DNA of 26,217 nt from Ignavibacteria bacterium (GTDB lineage Bacteria > Bacteroidota > Ignavibacteria > Tepidaquicellales > Tepidaquicellaceae): contig JADJMZ010000002.1 in assembly GCA_016709315.1 (NCBI GenBank), positions 1 through 26,217 of the forward strand. The letters run 5' to 3'. Of the stretch, positions 8,142-16,764 are shown in pieces. Under the pieces are notes generated by a model. That model had not been told where the DNA came from. It made no database searches and worked only from the letters and a program-made list of their open reading frames with translations. Positions within the stretch are counted from its first letter, which is position 1; each line of letters starts with the position of its first letter. Position numbers and translations under genes: made by a program.

Positions 8142-9552
8142 ATTTTTTCGGTCTGTAAATATGCGTACTTTGTCCGAAAAACACTTCGGCAGCTTCCATA
8201 ACAGTTTCGGAAAGCGTCGGGTGAGGATGGATCGTAAGCTTTAAGTCGGTTGCGTTAGCGCCCATTTCAATAGCAAGTACTCCTTCAGCGATCAGATCAC
8301 CTGCTCCGGGTCCGGCAATACCAACTCCCAGAATTCTTTCAGTTGCAGGATCAATAATAAGCTTAGTTAGTCCGTCGGTATTTCCGATTGTCATAGCTCT
8401 TCCTGATGCAGCCCAGGGAAATTTCGCAACTGTAATAATCTTATTCTGCAGCTTTGCATCCTTCTCTGTCAATCCGCACCATGCGATTTCGGGATCGGTA
8501 AATACGACTGCGGGTATTGCCTTCGGCTCAAAAACAGATTTATGACCGGCTATCACTTCAACTGCAGTTCGTCCTTCATGCGATGCTTTATGAGCAAGCA
8601 TCGGTTCACCGGCAACATCACCGATAGCAAAAATATTTTTTTCTGAAGTTCGCAGCTGATTATCAACTTTTATAAATCCTTTCTCATCAATTTCAACTTT
8701 TGTGTTTTCGAGACCTATATTTTTTGAATTCGGCTTTCTTCCGACGGCGATTAGGACTTTGTCAAATATCTTTTCACTTCTGTTCTTATTTTTATCTTCT
8801 AATGTGACCTTAATTCCTTTACCTGATACCTTTGTCTCCATAACCTTTGTACTAAGTAACACTTCTTCAAACATTTTCTTTATGTTTTTGCTTAATACTG
8901 CAGCAAGATCATTATCCGCTCCTGAAAGTATTTCCGGCAACATTTCCGCAACCGTAACCTTAGAGCCGAGAGCAGCATAAACAGTGCCTATCTCAAGTCC
9001 AATATAACCGCCTCCTATTACTAAAAGTGTTTTTGGTATATCCTCAATATTCAGTGCGGAAGTGGAATCCATGAATCCTGGGGATTCAATATTCATTCCC
9101 GGAATAATAAAAGGATGGGAACCCGTGGCAATTATCAGATTTTCAAAATTCAGTATCTCCTTATCACCGTTCTCTTTTATGAGTTCAATGCTTTCATTGT
9201 TAAGGATTTTAGCTTTACCCTGAAGATAGTTCACTTTTCGCTGTTTGCAAAGCTGCCCGAGTCCGCCCGTAAGTTTATTAACAGTGTTATCCTTCCATTC
9301 GCGCAGTTTATTAAGGTTAATTTCCGGTTTCTGAAATTCAATGCCGAATTCTTTTGCTTTTTCAGATTCCGAAATTACTTTAGCAGAATGAAGTAGCGCT
9401 TTTGAAGGAATGCAGCCCCTGTAAAGACAAACTCCACCGGGATTTTTTTCACTATCAATTAAAGTAGTGTCAATTCCAAGATCAGCCGCAAGAAATGCTG
9501 CCGCATATCCACCCGGACCGGCACCGATAACAATTAGTTTTTTTTTAAGCAA
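8140..9552 (-). CDS. lpdA: Dihydrolipoyl dehydrogenase, E3
   Basis: Intact, 470 aa. Reoxidises dihydrolipoamide on E2 and passes electrons via FAD and a disulfide to NAD+. The N-terminal FAD motif is VIGAGPGGYAAAFLAADLG. The redox disulfide is GGVCLYRGCIPSKALLH (C42, C47). The NAD-binding motif is LVIGGGYIGLEIG, about 173-185, followed by VLIAVGRKPN and the second FAD motif IFAIGDVAGEPMLAHKA. The C-terminal interface carries HPHPTLSE (H444, E449), the proton-relay His/Glu pair. It is convergent with aceEF rather than in the same operon, with arfB between. A shared E3 for other 2-oxoacid complexes or glycine cleavage is possible, but none is visible here. Confidence 0.94.
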   Translation of the reverse strand: MLKKKLIVIGAGPGGYAAAFLAADLGIDTTLIDSEKNPGGVCLYRGCIPSKALLHSAKVISESEKAKEFGIEFQKPEINLNKLREWKDNTVNKLTGGLGQLCKQRKVNYLQGKAKILNNESIELIKENGDKEILNFENLIIATGSHPFIIPGMNIESPGFMDSTSALNIEDIPKTLLVIGGGYIGLEIGTVYAALGSKVTVAEMLPEILSGADNDLAAVLSKNIKKMFEEVLLSTKVMETKVSGKGIKVTLEDKNKNRSEKIFDKVLIAVGRKPNSKNIGLENTKVEIDEKGFIKVDNQLRTSEKNIFAIGDVAGEPMLAHKASHEGRTAVEVIAGHKSVFEPKAIPAVVFTDPEIAWCGLTEKDAKLQNKIITVAKFPWAASGRAMTIGNTDGLTKLIIDPATERILGVGIAGPGAGDLIAEGVLAIEMGANATDLKLTIHPHPTLSETVMEAAEVFFGQSTHIYRPKK

Positions 9553-9593
9553 TTTAATTTTGTGTTATTAAAGTTTTTATGAGAGAAATACAG

Positions 9594-9606
9594 GTTAATG
9601 ATTAAC
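9594..9606. promoter_or_regulatory. Palindrome in the lpdA/barrel-protein divergent region
   Basis: GTTAAT, G, ATTAAC: perfect 6-bp arms around one base, 42 bases upstream of the lpdA start. Likely operator or promoter-associated site; no known binding protein is assigned. Confidence 0.35.
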
Positions 9607-9632
9607 ATAATTTCAATCAATTAAAAGCAATT

Positions 9633-9648
9633 TTGCAAAAATTTGCAA
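9633..9648. promoter_or_regulatory. Palindrome TTGCAAA/TTTGCAA
   Basis: Perfect 7-bp inverted arms around AA, roughly midway between the divergent lpdA and barrel-protein genes (81 bases from lpdA, 101 from ATG 9749). Position and symmetry suit a dimeric regulator serving one or both genes. Confidence 0.45.
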
Positions 9649-9667
9649 GACATAAATTTTTTTTTAT

Positions 9668-9692
9668 AAACTTAACTTTTTACATTAAGTTT
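9668..9692. promoter_or_regulatory. Inverted repeat AAACTTAA/TTAAGTTT
   Basis: Perfect 8-bp arms (9668-9675 and 9685-9692) with a 9-base loop, 57 bases before the barrel-protein ATG. It could be an operator or a leader hairpin. It is AT-rich, so chance occurrence is not negligible. Confidence 0.35.
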
Positions 9693-9748
9693 TTAATGAA
9701 AATTATTTATATTGCTCATATTTAAAAATTAATTTGAAAGGGCAACAA

Positions 9749-10945
9749 ATGAAAATTCTAAAATACATTTTTCTATTCTTGATTATCTCGTCAGTTGGAT
9801 ATTCACAGAATGTAAAGATCACAGATTTTGATATTCCTGTAAGTTCAGCAAGAAAATTTCTTATTAACGGATTTTACAGTTGGGCTGAGACAGATCCTGA
9901 TGATACAGCCGCAGCAAAATCAGTAACAAGTAACGGAAGATTAGAAGCTATATATTCACAGTTCTATTCTTCACCCGGAATGAAATGGAATCTTGATTTC
10001 ACCGGTGGATTAAATACACTGAGAGGTGATACAACAAGATATAATTATATTCTTGCTACAGATTACAGCAAATATTTCAGCAATACCAAAGGATTTTTTG
10101 CTAATGGTGAGTTACAATCTAATTATACAAGAAAAAGAGAATTCGGTAAAGACAACAGACCTGAAGTAAATTTATTTGCTGGTTTGGGTTACGGAAGACA
10201 GGTTGAAGCAACTTCACTTGCAAAAGCAATCAGAATTGATCAGGATCTTAAAAAAGGCGGAATCACATCTTCTTATATGCCAAAATCAACAATGCTTAAA
10301 ATTGCTCAGATAATTGACAGAGAAAGTGAATACAGAGATAAATATAAAGCTTTGTATGAATCTAAAATTATTGAAGACATTCAAAAGGAAATAGAGAATT
10401 CAGGTGTATCAAAAACTCAAACCCTCTCTGCATTAGGATTTATGAGAGTAAGAGACGTTCTTTATGGTACTAATCAGTTCATCCAACCAAGATTGTATGG
10501 CGGAGATATAAGATTAGGAGTTGGTTATACTGTTCTGACAAGAAATGAAGAAATAAAAAGTCCGTCACCAACAGCTGATCTGAGAGCAAGATACGCTTAC
10601 CCGATCGGAATTGAACATCAAATCACTACTTTTGCTAATTTGAGCTCTCCTATGGATAGCAATTTTGCTAAACTGGTTACAGGAAATGCAGGTTTAAATT
10701 ATTATTACAATCTGACAAACAGAATAACTTTTAATGCAGGATACAGAGCGCAGTTAAATCAGCTTTATGCAGGCGGTGGTACAACTGGTCTGGATAAATC
10801 TGCTGTAGATCACTTTTTCTCAACCGGATTTACATTCTATATTGAAAACTATATTTCTTTCAATATCAACGGCGGAATTGAAAAAAGACACGCTCTTGAC
10901 ACAAGGTACTTTACAAATGCTTCAGTAGGATTCATCATATTCTAA
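9749..10945 (+). CDS. Secreted outer-membrane beta-barrel-like protein, unknown function
   Basis: ATG 9749 is preferred over an upstream TTG at 9734: it is preceded by an AAAGGG ribosome-binding sequence and begins a clean signal peptide, MKILKYIFLFLIISSVGYSQ. The mature protein, about 378 aa, has many alternating amphipathic strands such as RLEAIYSQFYSS, WNLDFTGGLNTL, LFAGLGYGRQVEA, DIRLGVGYTVLTRN, GLNYYYNLTNRITFNAGYRAQ and FSTGFTFYIENYISFNINGGIE, and ends FTNASVGFIIF. A terminal aromatic residue is typical of barrels inserted by BamA. Residues about 150-240 form a charged helical insert (LAKAIRIDQDL, KIAQIIDRESEYRDKYKALYESKIIEDIQKEIE) placed between strands. I do not recognise a named family. 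It is monocistronic, with a strong terminator 22 bases after its stop. Confidence 0.75.
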   Translation: MKILKYIFLFLIISSVGYSQNVKITDFDIPVSSARKFLINGFYSWAETDPDDTAAAKSVTSNGRLEAIYSQFYSSPGMKWNLDFTGGLNTLRGDTTRYNYILATDYSKYFSNTKGFFANGELQSNYTRKREFGKDNRPEVNLFAGLGYGRQVEATSLAKAIRIDQDLKKGGITSSYMPKSTMLKIAQIIDRESEYRDKYKALYESKIIEDIQKEIENSGVSKTQTLSALGFMRVRDVLYGTNQFIQPRLYGGDIRLGVGYTVLTRNEEIKSPSPTADLRARYAYPIGIEHQITTFANLSSPMDSNFAKLVTGNAGLNYYYNLTNRITFNAGYRAQLNQLYAGGGTTGLDKSAVDHFFSTGFTFYIENYISFNINGGIEKRHALDTRYFTNASVGFIIF

Positions 10946-10967
10946 TAACAGATTTAATTGTTCAAAT

Positions 10968-11001
10968 AAAAAAAGGTGTCTTTTCAGACACCTTTTTTTT
11001 T
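10968..11001. terminator. Bidirectional rho-independent terminator
   Basis: An A-run (10968-10974), GGTGTC, loop TTTTCA, GACACC, then nine T. The perfect GC-containing stem with A-run and T-run flanks works in both directions, ending the barrel-protein gene on + and dapF on -. Confidence 0.92.
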
Positions 11002-11034
11002 ATACTTCGGAATACTATTGAGTTGAACTTTGAC

Positions 11035-11853
11035 TTAAATTCTTACAGCATTTCCTGTAAGATACATTTTCTTTAGCTTTCTGTTTTCTATATCAAAACT
11101 CACATTCAGATATTCTCCTGATCTTGTAAGAACTTTCACTTCATCCTTCTGATTTCTTAGTATAAAATAGATCAGCGCAGATGACAATGCTCCTGTCCCG
11201 CATGCAAGAGTCTCGCCTTCCACTCCCCTTTCATAACTTCGGATTTCTATTTCGTTTTCATCTTTCGACTTTTCTTTTACAAAATTCACATTCGCTCCTT
11301 CAGGCATCAGGTCTTTATGCATCCTTATGTTTCTTCCCCATTCCATTATATTTACTTCTTCCAGATTATTTACCTTAGGTTTTTCAATTTCATCAATGAA
11401 CACAACTATATGCGGCGATCCACAGTCAACATAAGAGCAGTTAAGCAGTTCCCACCACTCCTGAAAATGAACCTTTAGCTTAAAATTAGTTTTCACTTTT
11501 TCCGGCGGAGGGAAAGAAACTGTAATCCTTCCGTCGGGTAATTTTATGCATTCAAAAATTTCCGAAACAGCTTCTATCTTAAGTTCTGTCTTGTCTGAAA
11601 TCTTATTTTCGTTTATAAATTTTACCGTGCATCTTAATCCGTTCCCGCAAAGAGCGTTTCCGGTTCCGTCCCTGTTGTAATAATTCATTTTGAAATCCGA
11701 ATTGTCAGAGTTCTCAACATATATCACTCCGTCAATTTCATTGTTGTCTTCAGACGAACAAAGTTCAACTGTCTTTTTCTCACGATCGGAAATCTCATTT
11801 TTAAGATTATCTATAATGATAAACTTATTTCCTGCGCCGGAATATTTCTGCAT
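11035..11853 (-). CDS. dapF: Diaminopimelate epimerase
   Basis: Intact, 272 aa. Converts LL- to meso-diaminopimelate for lysine and peptidoglycan synthesis without a cofactor, using two active-site cysteines. Both are present: C69 in the motif NALCGNGLRC and C218 in ETLACGTGA, matching E. coli C73 and C217. The N-terminus MQKYSGAGNKFIIIDN is the typical M-x-K-x-x-GxGNxF-x-x-xD start. Other family blocks seen: DGVI, MNYYNRDGTG, CGSPHIVVF, GANVNFV and IRSYERGVEGE. It starts 3 bases after the end of lptD on the same strand, so the two are probably one transcript and link two envelope-building steps. Terminated by the hairpin at 10968-11001. Confidence 0.93.
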   Translation of the reverse strand: MQKYSGAGNKFIIIDNLKNEISDREKKTVELCSSEDNNEIDGVIYVENSDNSDFKMNYYNRDGTGNALCGNGLRCTVKFINENKISDKTELKIEAVSEIFECIKLPDGRITVSFPPPEKVKTNFKLKVHFQEWWELLNCSYVDCGSPHIVVFIDEIEKPKVNNLEEVNIMEWGRNIRMHKDLMPEGANVNFVKEKSKDENEIEIRSYERGVEGETLACGTGALSSALIYFILRNQKDEVKVLTRSGEYLNVSFDIENRKLKKMYLTGNAVRI

Positions 11854-11856
11854 TGT

Positions 11857-14418
11857 CTAATATACTCCTCTTGAATTTGTCTTTTTGGAAACTTTAATGT
11901 CCCTGAGCTGCGGAGCTTTTATCCTTATCTCAAGTGAAAATCCCCTGTAAGTCCCTGCAGGATACCAGTTGAAATTAAGCTCCCAGGAATTCAGATCCCT
12001 GTAAGCAGTTAAATACGGAGCTGTAAACTGACTGTTTACTATATCATAGCTTGTAGCAAATGAAAATCTCCATTTCTCCGTAAGATTGAAAGCAACGTTG
12101 CCGGACAGATTAGAGCTCCTGTTTGTAACATTATTCCCGGGCTTCGATTCGGAATAATTAAATCCGAACCCGCCGCTGAAAGGAATATCAAAATTTATTT
12201 CATCAATTTTATTCTTTCTGACATCCTTATACTGCCCCCTTCCCTTAAGCGAATCATACAAAACGATTGTATCTTTATTAACCGAGTTATCTTTATTTGA
12301 TATTCCGAAATTAAAACTGGTTGACATGCTGAAGTTGAAATTAGTCAGGTCAGCTAACTTACCTTCCGAACTGAGAAGAAACTGATTCAATCTTGAATTT
12401 GATAACTCATCATATTTATAAAGATTAAAATTTGCGCTTCCGGAAATGTTAAGAAAGCTTCCGATATTTGTCCTGAAGCTTGTAAACAGTTCGGAGAATC
12501 CCAGAGAATCTGCAGCGAAATTGTAATTGATTCCTGCATCAAAATTAAGAAGCTGAAATTTATTTTCCGTAGTGTCATTCAACCTTGTCTTCATTTCAAA
12601 TACATTTCCTACCGAAAAAGAAAGCGACTGTGACTTTCCCGAAGGCGCGCTGCCGAAAACTTCTTTTTCAAATATGGAATATTTTATTTCCTGACCTGAT
12701 GCATTTGTATAAGACTTGTAATAACCCCATTGAGGTTCGGAAAAATCCGGCTGATATGAAAAAGTTACAGCAGGCGTAATAGTATGCCGTATTCCTCTGA
12801 CATTAAATATCTTAGGATTAAATATTCCGACAAATCTTGTTGAAAGACTTATTCCCGTATTGAAATATCTGAGCGCTTTCAATCCTTTTTCATCTTTTGT
12901 AACGACAGTACTGTCAGCAGTATTAAAATTTTTGCTGATATATTTATTGTACCAGATTTCATTGTAAGAAAAGAAAGGTGTCAAAGTAATAAAATCAAAC
13001 CTCGGAGTCAGACCGAGATTTAAAATATGCCTTATGCCTGAACGAATATCATCAAAAGTGCTGTCTGTATTCTGCAAAGATTTCAATGTTCGCTTAATTC
13101 TGTTATTCAAAAAACTTCCGTTGTACGAATAATTAAAATATTCATAGAATTTTTTATTATAAGAATCAGAAATATTTGATTCAAAAGGATAAGTCTGGGA
13201 TATTGAAAAATTTACAAATGGAATTCTTTCAGTTACATCATTTGTCTGAAGATTCTGATCCCTGAAATAATTTGCGCTTAGTGAAAAAGGAGTGCCTTCC
13301 CAGAATTTCGTATATGTAAGATTCGAAAGTACATTCTGCAGAAGCAGTTCTGAAAGCGAATTCGTCGTTACATTGTAATAATTCTTACTGCTGACAAAGG
13401 CAAGACTTGCATCAATGCGGGAAGTAGGATTGATCTGCTGATTGTGCGCGATATTTAATCCCCAGGCATCAGACTGCTGATTACCGACATCAGTGCTTTC
13501 TCCGAGTCTTAATCTGGAGTAACCTCCGTTTATGTTTCCGGAAAAATTATATTTCAGTGCATATCTGAACTGTCCGTAAATATCGGTTCTTCCTTTTGTA
13601 AAATAACTTCCTGTCAGCCCAAGATCTGTATAATCATTTATTGCCCAGAAGTAACCAAGCCTTGAGATATACTTTCCGTATGTACCGTCATCTCCGAATG
13701 TAGGCGGTATAAGACCTGATGACCTGCCCGACCTGTTGGGGAACACTCCGAAAGGAATCCAGAAAACAGGAACTCCTTCAATATAAAGAAAAACAGACTG
13801 GGCAATTACTTTATCATTCGGTATCACCTTCATTTTCGGAGAAAGAAAATAATATTCCGGATCTTCCCTGTCAGTCGAAGTGGTATAAATTCCGTTTTTA
13901 ATAAAAAGCACTTCGCTTGTTACTTTCTTTATCTTATCACCGAAATAATATCCGACCTCAGCTTCACTGAATCCCATTGAAACATTCCCCTGCTGCGATT
14001 TAAAGTTATATGACAATCTTGCGCCTTCGTATTTATCATTTCCCTGAAACATCAGCGGAGTCTGTATGAACTTTCCCGTCCGGGTTGTATCGGGTATTCC
14101 GTATGCTTCAAGAGTCTGCGATTCTTCATTTACATTAATTCTTCCTGCATCGAGTTTAAGGTCTTTGTAAATTAGCTGCGCTTCATTATAAAGAAATACT
14201 TTTTTATTTTTCAGATCGTAAATGAGAGAATCTTTTGCTGTGTAACGGATCGGCGCGTCAACATCTGATTTTGCGATACGGGAAGTATCAGTGATATCCG
14301 GCAGAGGTATTGAGAGGGAATCATTACTTTTAAACACCGCCAGTGTATCCTGACGCTGCTGCGGAAAGCATCTGACGCAGTAAAGCAATATAGTAAATAT
14401 TAGGACAAATCTGTTCAT
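11857..14418 (-). CDS. lptD: LPS-assembly outer-membrane protein LptD
   Basis: Intact, 853 aa. It inserts lipopolysaccharide into the outer leaflet. An N-terminal signal peptide, MNRFVLIFTILLYCVRCFPQQ, is followed by an OstA/LptA-like beta-jellyroll at about 60-200 (IYDLKNKKVFLYNEAQLIYKDLKLDAGRINVNEESQTLEAYG, then YEGARLSYNFKSQQGNV). The conserved LptD segment FLYIEGVPVFWIPFGVFPNRSGRSSGLIPPTFG marks the start of the barrel, which fills the remainder with strands rich in Tyr/Asn/Phe and repeated NLTYT-, FSISQTYPF- and GINYNFAAD-like patterns. Length is in the normal 780-900 range. Typical E. coli LptD inter-domain disulfide cysteines are not evident. It is followed at 3 bases by dapF. The organism therefore probably makes LPS or lipooligosaccharide. 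Confidence 0.88.
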   Translation of the reverse strand: MNRFVLIFTILLYCVRCFPQQRQDTLAVFKSNDSLSIPLPDITDTSRIAKSDVDAPIRYTAKDSLIYDLKNKKVFLYNEAQLIYKDLKLDAGRINVNEESQTLEAYGIPDTTRTGKFIQTPLMFQGNDKYEGARLSYNFKSQQGNVSMGFSEAEVGYYFGDKIKKVTSEVLFIKNGIYTTSTDREDPEYYFLSPKMKVIPNDKVIAQSVFLYIEGVPVFWIPFGVFPNRSGRSSGLIPPTFGDDGTYGKYISRLGYFWAINDYTDLGLTGSYFTKGRTDIYGQFRYALKYNFSGNINGGYSRLRLGESTDVGNQQSDAWGLNIAHNQQINPTSRIDASLAFVSSKNYYNVTTNSLSELLLQNVLSNLTYTKFWEGTPFSLSANYFRDQNLQTNDVTERIPFVNFSISQTYPFESNISDSYNKKFYEYFNYSYNGSFLNNRIKRTLKSLQNTDSTFDDIRSGIRHILNLGLTPRFDFITLTPFFSYNEIWYNKYISKNFNTADSTVVTKDEKGLKALRYFNTGISLSTRFVGIFNPKIFNVRGIRHTITPAVTFSYQPDFSEPQWGYYKSYTNASGQEIKYSIFEKEVFGSAPSGKSQSLSFSVGNVFEMKTRLNDTTENKFQLLNFDAGINYNFAADSLGFSELFTSFRTNIGSFLNISGSANFNLYKYDELSNSRLNQFLLSSEGKLADLTNFNFSMSTSFNFGISNKDNSVNKDTIVLYDSLKGRGQYKDVRKNKIDEINFDIPFSGGFGFNYSESKPGNNVTNRSSNLSGNVAFNLTEKWRFSFATSYDIVNSQFTAPYLTAYRDLNSWELNFNWYPAGTYRGFSLEIRIKAPQLRDIKVSKKTNSRGVY

Positions 14419-14472
14419 CGTAAGTCATTTTAAACAAATCTGTTCATTAATTAAATATACTAAATGAGTTTA

Positions 14473-14487
14473 CCGGCAATTGCCCGG
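14473..14487. promoter_or_regulatory. GC-rich palindrome between the AAA+ gene and lptD
   Basis: GGCAATTGCC (14475-14484) is a perfect 10-base palindrome flanked by CC and CGG, giving a longer imperfect stem. It lies 36 bases after the AAA+ ATPase stop and 55 bases before the lptD start (both on -), so it could terminate one or regulate the other. There is no clear U-run on the minus strand, which argues against a simple terminator. Confidence 0.4.
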
Positions 14488-14522
14488 CTCAGGTATAATT
14501 TTTTCTGTTCATGATTATTTTA

Positions 14523-16043
14523 TCATCTGTAAAACTCATCTTCGTATCCGCCGAAACTGCTTCCGCCCTGTGTGAACATACTTCCGACAAGATCTTTATA
14601 TACTATTACAGAATCAACTTCATCTCTTGCTATCTTGGAATTCTGATGCAGACCGTCAAGCACAAATTCCATCAGCGATGCAAGTTCGTTTTCGCTTTCA
14701 TAAAACTGCGGATATTTTTTGACAAACTTCTCGAGTCCGTCAACTTTCCTTAACTCGCTTAAGTATTCTTTGAATGTCATATCATCTTTAATATTAACTT
14801 TGCCACCGTACTGAAACCATTCCACAATTTCAGAATAAGGATCCTTGACTTCTTTACCTGACTCTGTTTTTTTCTTCTTCATCAAAGGATCAGGAAAATA
14901 CTTTCTGAAAATTTCCCTTACAGACTTTGACAAAAGCGCTTTTGCAACTTTGATCGATCCTTCCTGCTCGCCTTCAAATACGAGCTCGACTTTTCCCGTA
15001 ATTCCCGGAATGATAGATAGCAGGTCGCACATCCTCGGCATTATAATGTCGTCATTATTCATTATAGCCCTGCGCTCGGCATTACTGATCAGATTTTCTG
15101 TTGATGAAATTGTAAGTCTTGCGCTCACACCTGATTTCTGATCAACGAATTCGCTTAACCTCGCCATTACAGCCGTCATCTCAATAATCTCCCTGAAATA
15201 ATAAGGAATGATCACCTTCTTTTTAGGATTCCTTTCCGTCCAGGAATATGTCTCTGTGATCTTTATTCCGTCTTCAAGTGCTTTCGGATAATGAGTAATT
15301 ATCTGCGAGTCTATCCTGTCTTTCAGAGGAGTGATAATGTTTCCTCTGTTAGTGTAATCTTCAGGATTTGCCGTGAAGACCATCAGTACATCCAGAGGAA
15401 TTCTGATATTGAATCCTCTTATCTGAATGTCTTTCTCCTGCATGATGTTCAGCAATCCGACCTGTATGCGCGGCTGAAGATCCGGCAGCTCATTAATGAC
15501 GAATATACCTCTGTTCGTCCTGGGAATAATTCCGAAATGAATCGCTCCTTCATGAGAATAATGAAGCCGCTGATTTGCAGCTTTTATCGGATCTATATCG
15601 CCGATGAGATCTGCAATGTTAACATCAGGTGTCGCCAGCTTTTCACTGTAGCGCTGATCGCGAGATATCCACTCAATCTCCGTATCGTCACCTTTTTCGC
15701 TGATAATATCTGTCGCGAATTTTGAAATCGGGTGAAAAGGATTGTCATTAATCTCCGAACCTTTAACTATTGGAATGAACTCGTCGAGAAGATCAGGAAG
15801 CATTCTTGCAATTTTTGTTTTTGCCTGACCTCTGAGTCCGAGAAGGATTATGTCATGTTTTGCAAGAAGCGAATTTACAATTGAAGGAATGACAGTGTTC
15901 TCATAACCAACGATTCCTTCAAAAATAGTTTCCTTGTTTGCAACTTTTTTGGTAAGATTATTTCTTATTTCATCTTTGACAGACAAAGTCTTATAACCCG
16001 AGCGTTTAAGTTCTCCGAGAGTTTTTATTTCTGTTAAATTCAT
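14523..16043 (-). CDS. AAA+ ATPase of the ChlI/MoxR type
   Basis: Intact, 506 aa. A magnesium-chelatase-I-like AAA+ module fills about 40-330. Walker A is GLRGQAKTKIAR (69-80). Walker B is GIFVINELPDL, with Asn184 where most AAA+ proteins have Asp, followed by Glu185. Then come QVGLLNIMQEKDIQIRG (pore or insert region) and a sensor-1-like VFTANPEDYTNRGNI. The sequence DRIDSQIITHYP and a helical lid follow, and a C-terminal extension to 506 ends in a Gly/Ser-rich tail (QGGSSFGGYEDEF). Relatives act as chaperone-like ATPases with von Willebrand factor A partners. No VWA gene and no chlorophyll-synthesis gene is present in the window, so true magnesium chelatase activity is not supported. Neighbours are lptD downstream and a CBS protein upstream. 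Confidence 0.85.
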   Translation of the reverse strand: MNLTEIKTLGELKRSGYKTLSVKDEIRNNLTKKVANKETIFEGIVGYENTVIPSIVNSLLAKHDIILLGLRGQAKTKIARMLPDLLDEFIPIVKGSEINDNPFHPISKFATDIISEKGDDTEIEWISRDQRYSEKLATPDVNIADLIGDIDPIKAANQRLHYSHEGAIHFGIIPRTNRGIFVINELPDLQPRIQVGLLNIMQEKDIQIRGFNIRIPLDVLMVFTANPEDYTNRGNIITPLKDRIDSQIITHYPKALEDGIKITETYSWTERNPKKKVIIPYYFREIIEMTAVMARLSEFVDQKSGVSARLTISSTENLISNAERRAIMNNDDIIMPRMCDLLSIIPGITGKVELVFEGEQEGSIKVAKALLSKSVREIFRKYFPDPLMKKKKTESGKEVKDPYSEIVEWFQYGGKVNIKDDMTFKEYLSELRKVDGLEKFVKKYPQFYESENELASLMEFVLDGLHQNSKIARDEVDSVIVYKDLVGSMFTQGGSSFGGYEDEFYR

Positions 16044-16202
16044 GTTCGCTTTAAATTTATTATTAGGTTAGAAAAGACAACAATTCTTTATCCGTGAAAA
16101 TTCAAATTCAATTATTTTTTATAAATAATAGTTTCTGTTAAAAAAACATCTTCCGGTCAAATGAAATTAACAATACAATTTATAATGTCAGATAATTATT
16201 TT

Positions 16203-16640
16203 TTAACCGCTGAACTGAATATACGAATTCAATAGTTCGATCTTCTCATCTTTCTGTGTATTGTCATAAAGCATCAGGTCTCTCATTGAAATTATTCCAA
16301 TGAGATCCTGCTTTTCGATTACAGGAATGTGTCTTATTTTTTCCTGCTTCATTATCTGCAGGCAGTATTCCGGCGTATCGTGAGACTCGATCAGAATAAT
16401 ATCTCTGGTCATTACATCATCTATTTTAATAACCGTAAGGTCCAGATCTTTTGCAATGCATCTGCGGAGAAGATCCCTTTCGGAAAAAATTCCCTTCAGC
16501 GTGAGTTTATCCGACTGCTCGAGTACAGGAACCGCCCCGATATTGTGCATCCCCATGAACTTTGCAACATCTATCACATACATTCCTGTTCTTACAAAAT
16601 GCAAAGGTCTGTTGTTTAAAAATTCTTTCAGAGTTTTCAT
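16203..16640 (-). CDS. Two-CBS-domain protein
   Basis: Intact, 145 aa, a stand-alone tandem CBS (Bateman) module. CBS1 spans about 14-68 (VIDVAKFMGMHNIGAVPVLEQSDKLTLKGIFSERDLLRR), and CBS2 about 77-130 (DVMTRDIILIESHDTPEYCLQIMKQEKIRHIPVIEKQDLIGIISMRDLM). The G-hh-S/T-x-x-D end motifs, GIFSERD and GIISMRD, are the usual adenosine-nucleotide contacts. Such proteins sense AMP/ATP or related ligands, but the target is not predictable here. It lies 159 bases upstream of the AAA+ gene on the same strand; separate transcription is as likely as an operon. Confidence 0.88.
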   Translation of the reverse strand: MKTLKEFLNNRPLHFVRTGMYVIDVAKFMGMHNIGAVPVLEQSDKLTLKGIFSERDLLRRCIAKDLDLTVIKIDDVMTRDIILIESHDTPEYCLQIMKQEKIRHIPVIEKQDLIGIISMRDLMLYDNTQKDEKIELLNSYIQFSG

Positions 16641-16764
16641 TGCCTGCCCCCCGTAATTGTTTAAAGAAAATATACATTAAATTTGCAATTATAACAATAA
16701 ACAGATTAATATTGAGCGCATCAATTCTATAAAAGAATTTGAATTTTGTTTAGAGACTTCTGAA

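Noticed and set aside
14523..16043. AAA+ protein as true magnesium chelatase for (bacterio)chlorophyll synthesis
   Set aside because: No ChlD/ChlH or other pigment genes in the window, and the 506-residue length with a C-terminal extension differs from the usual 330-360 aa ChlI.
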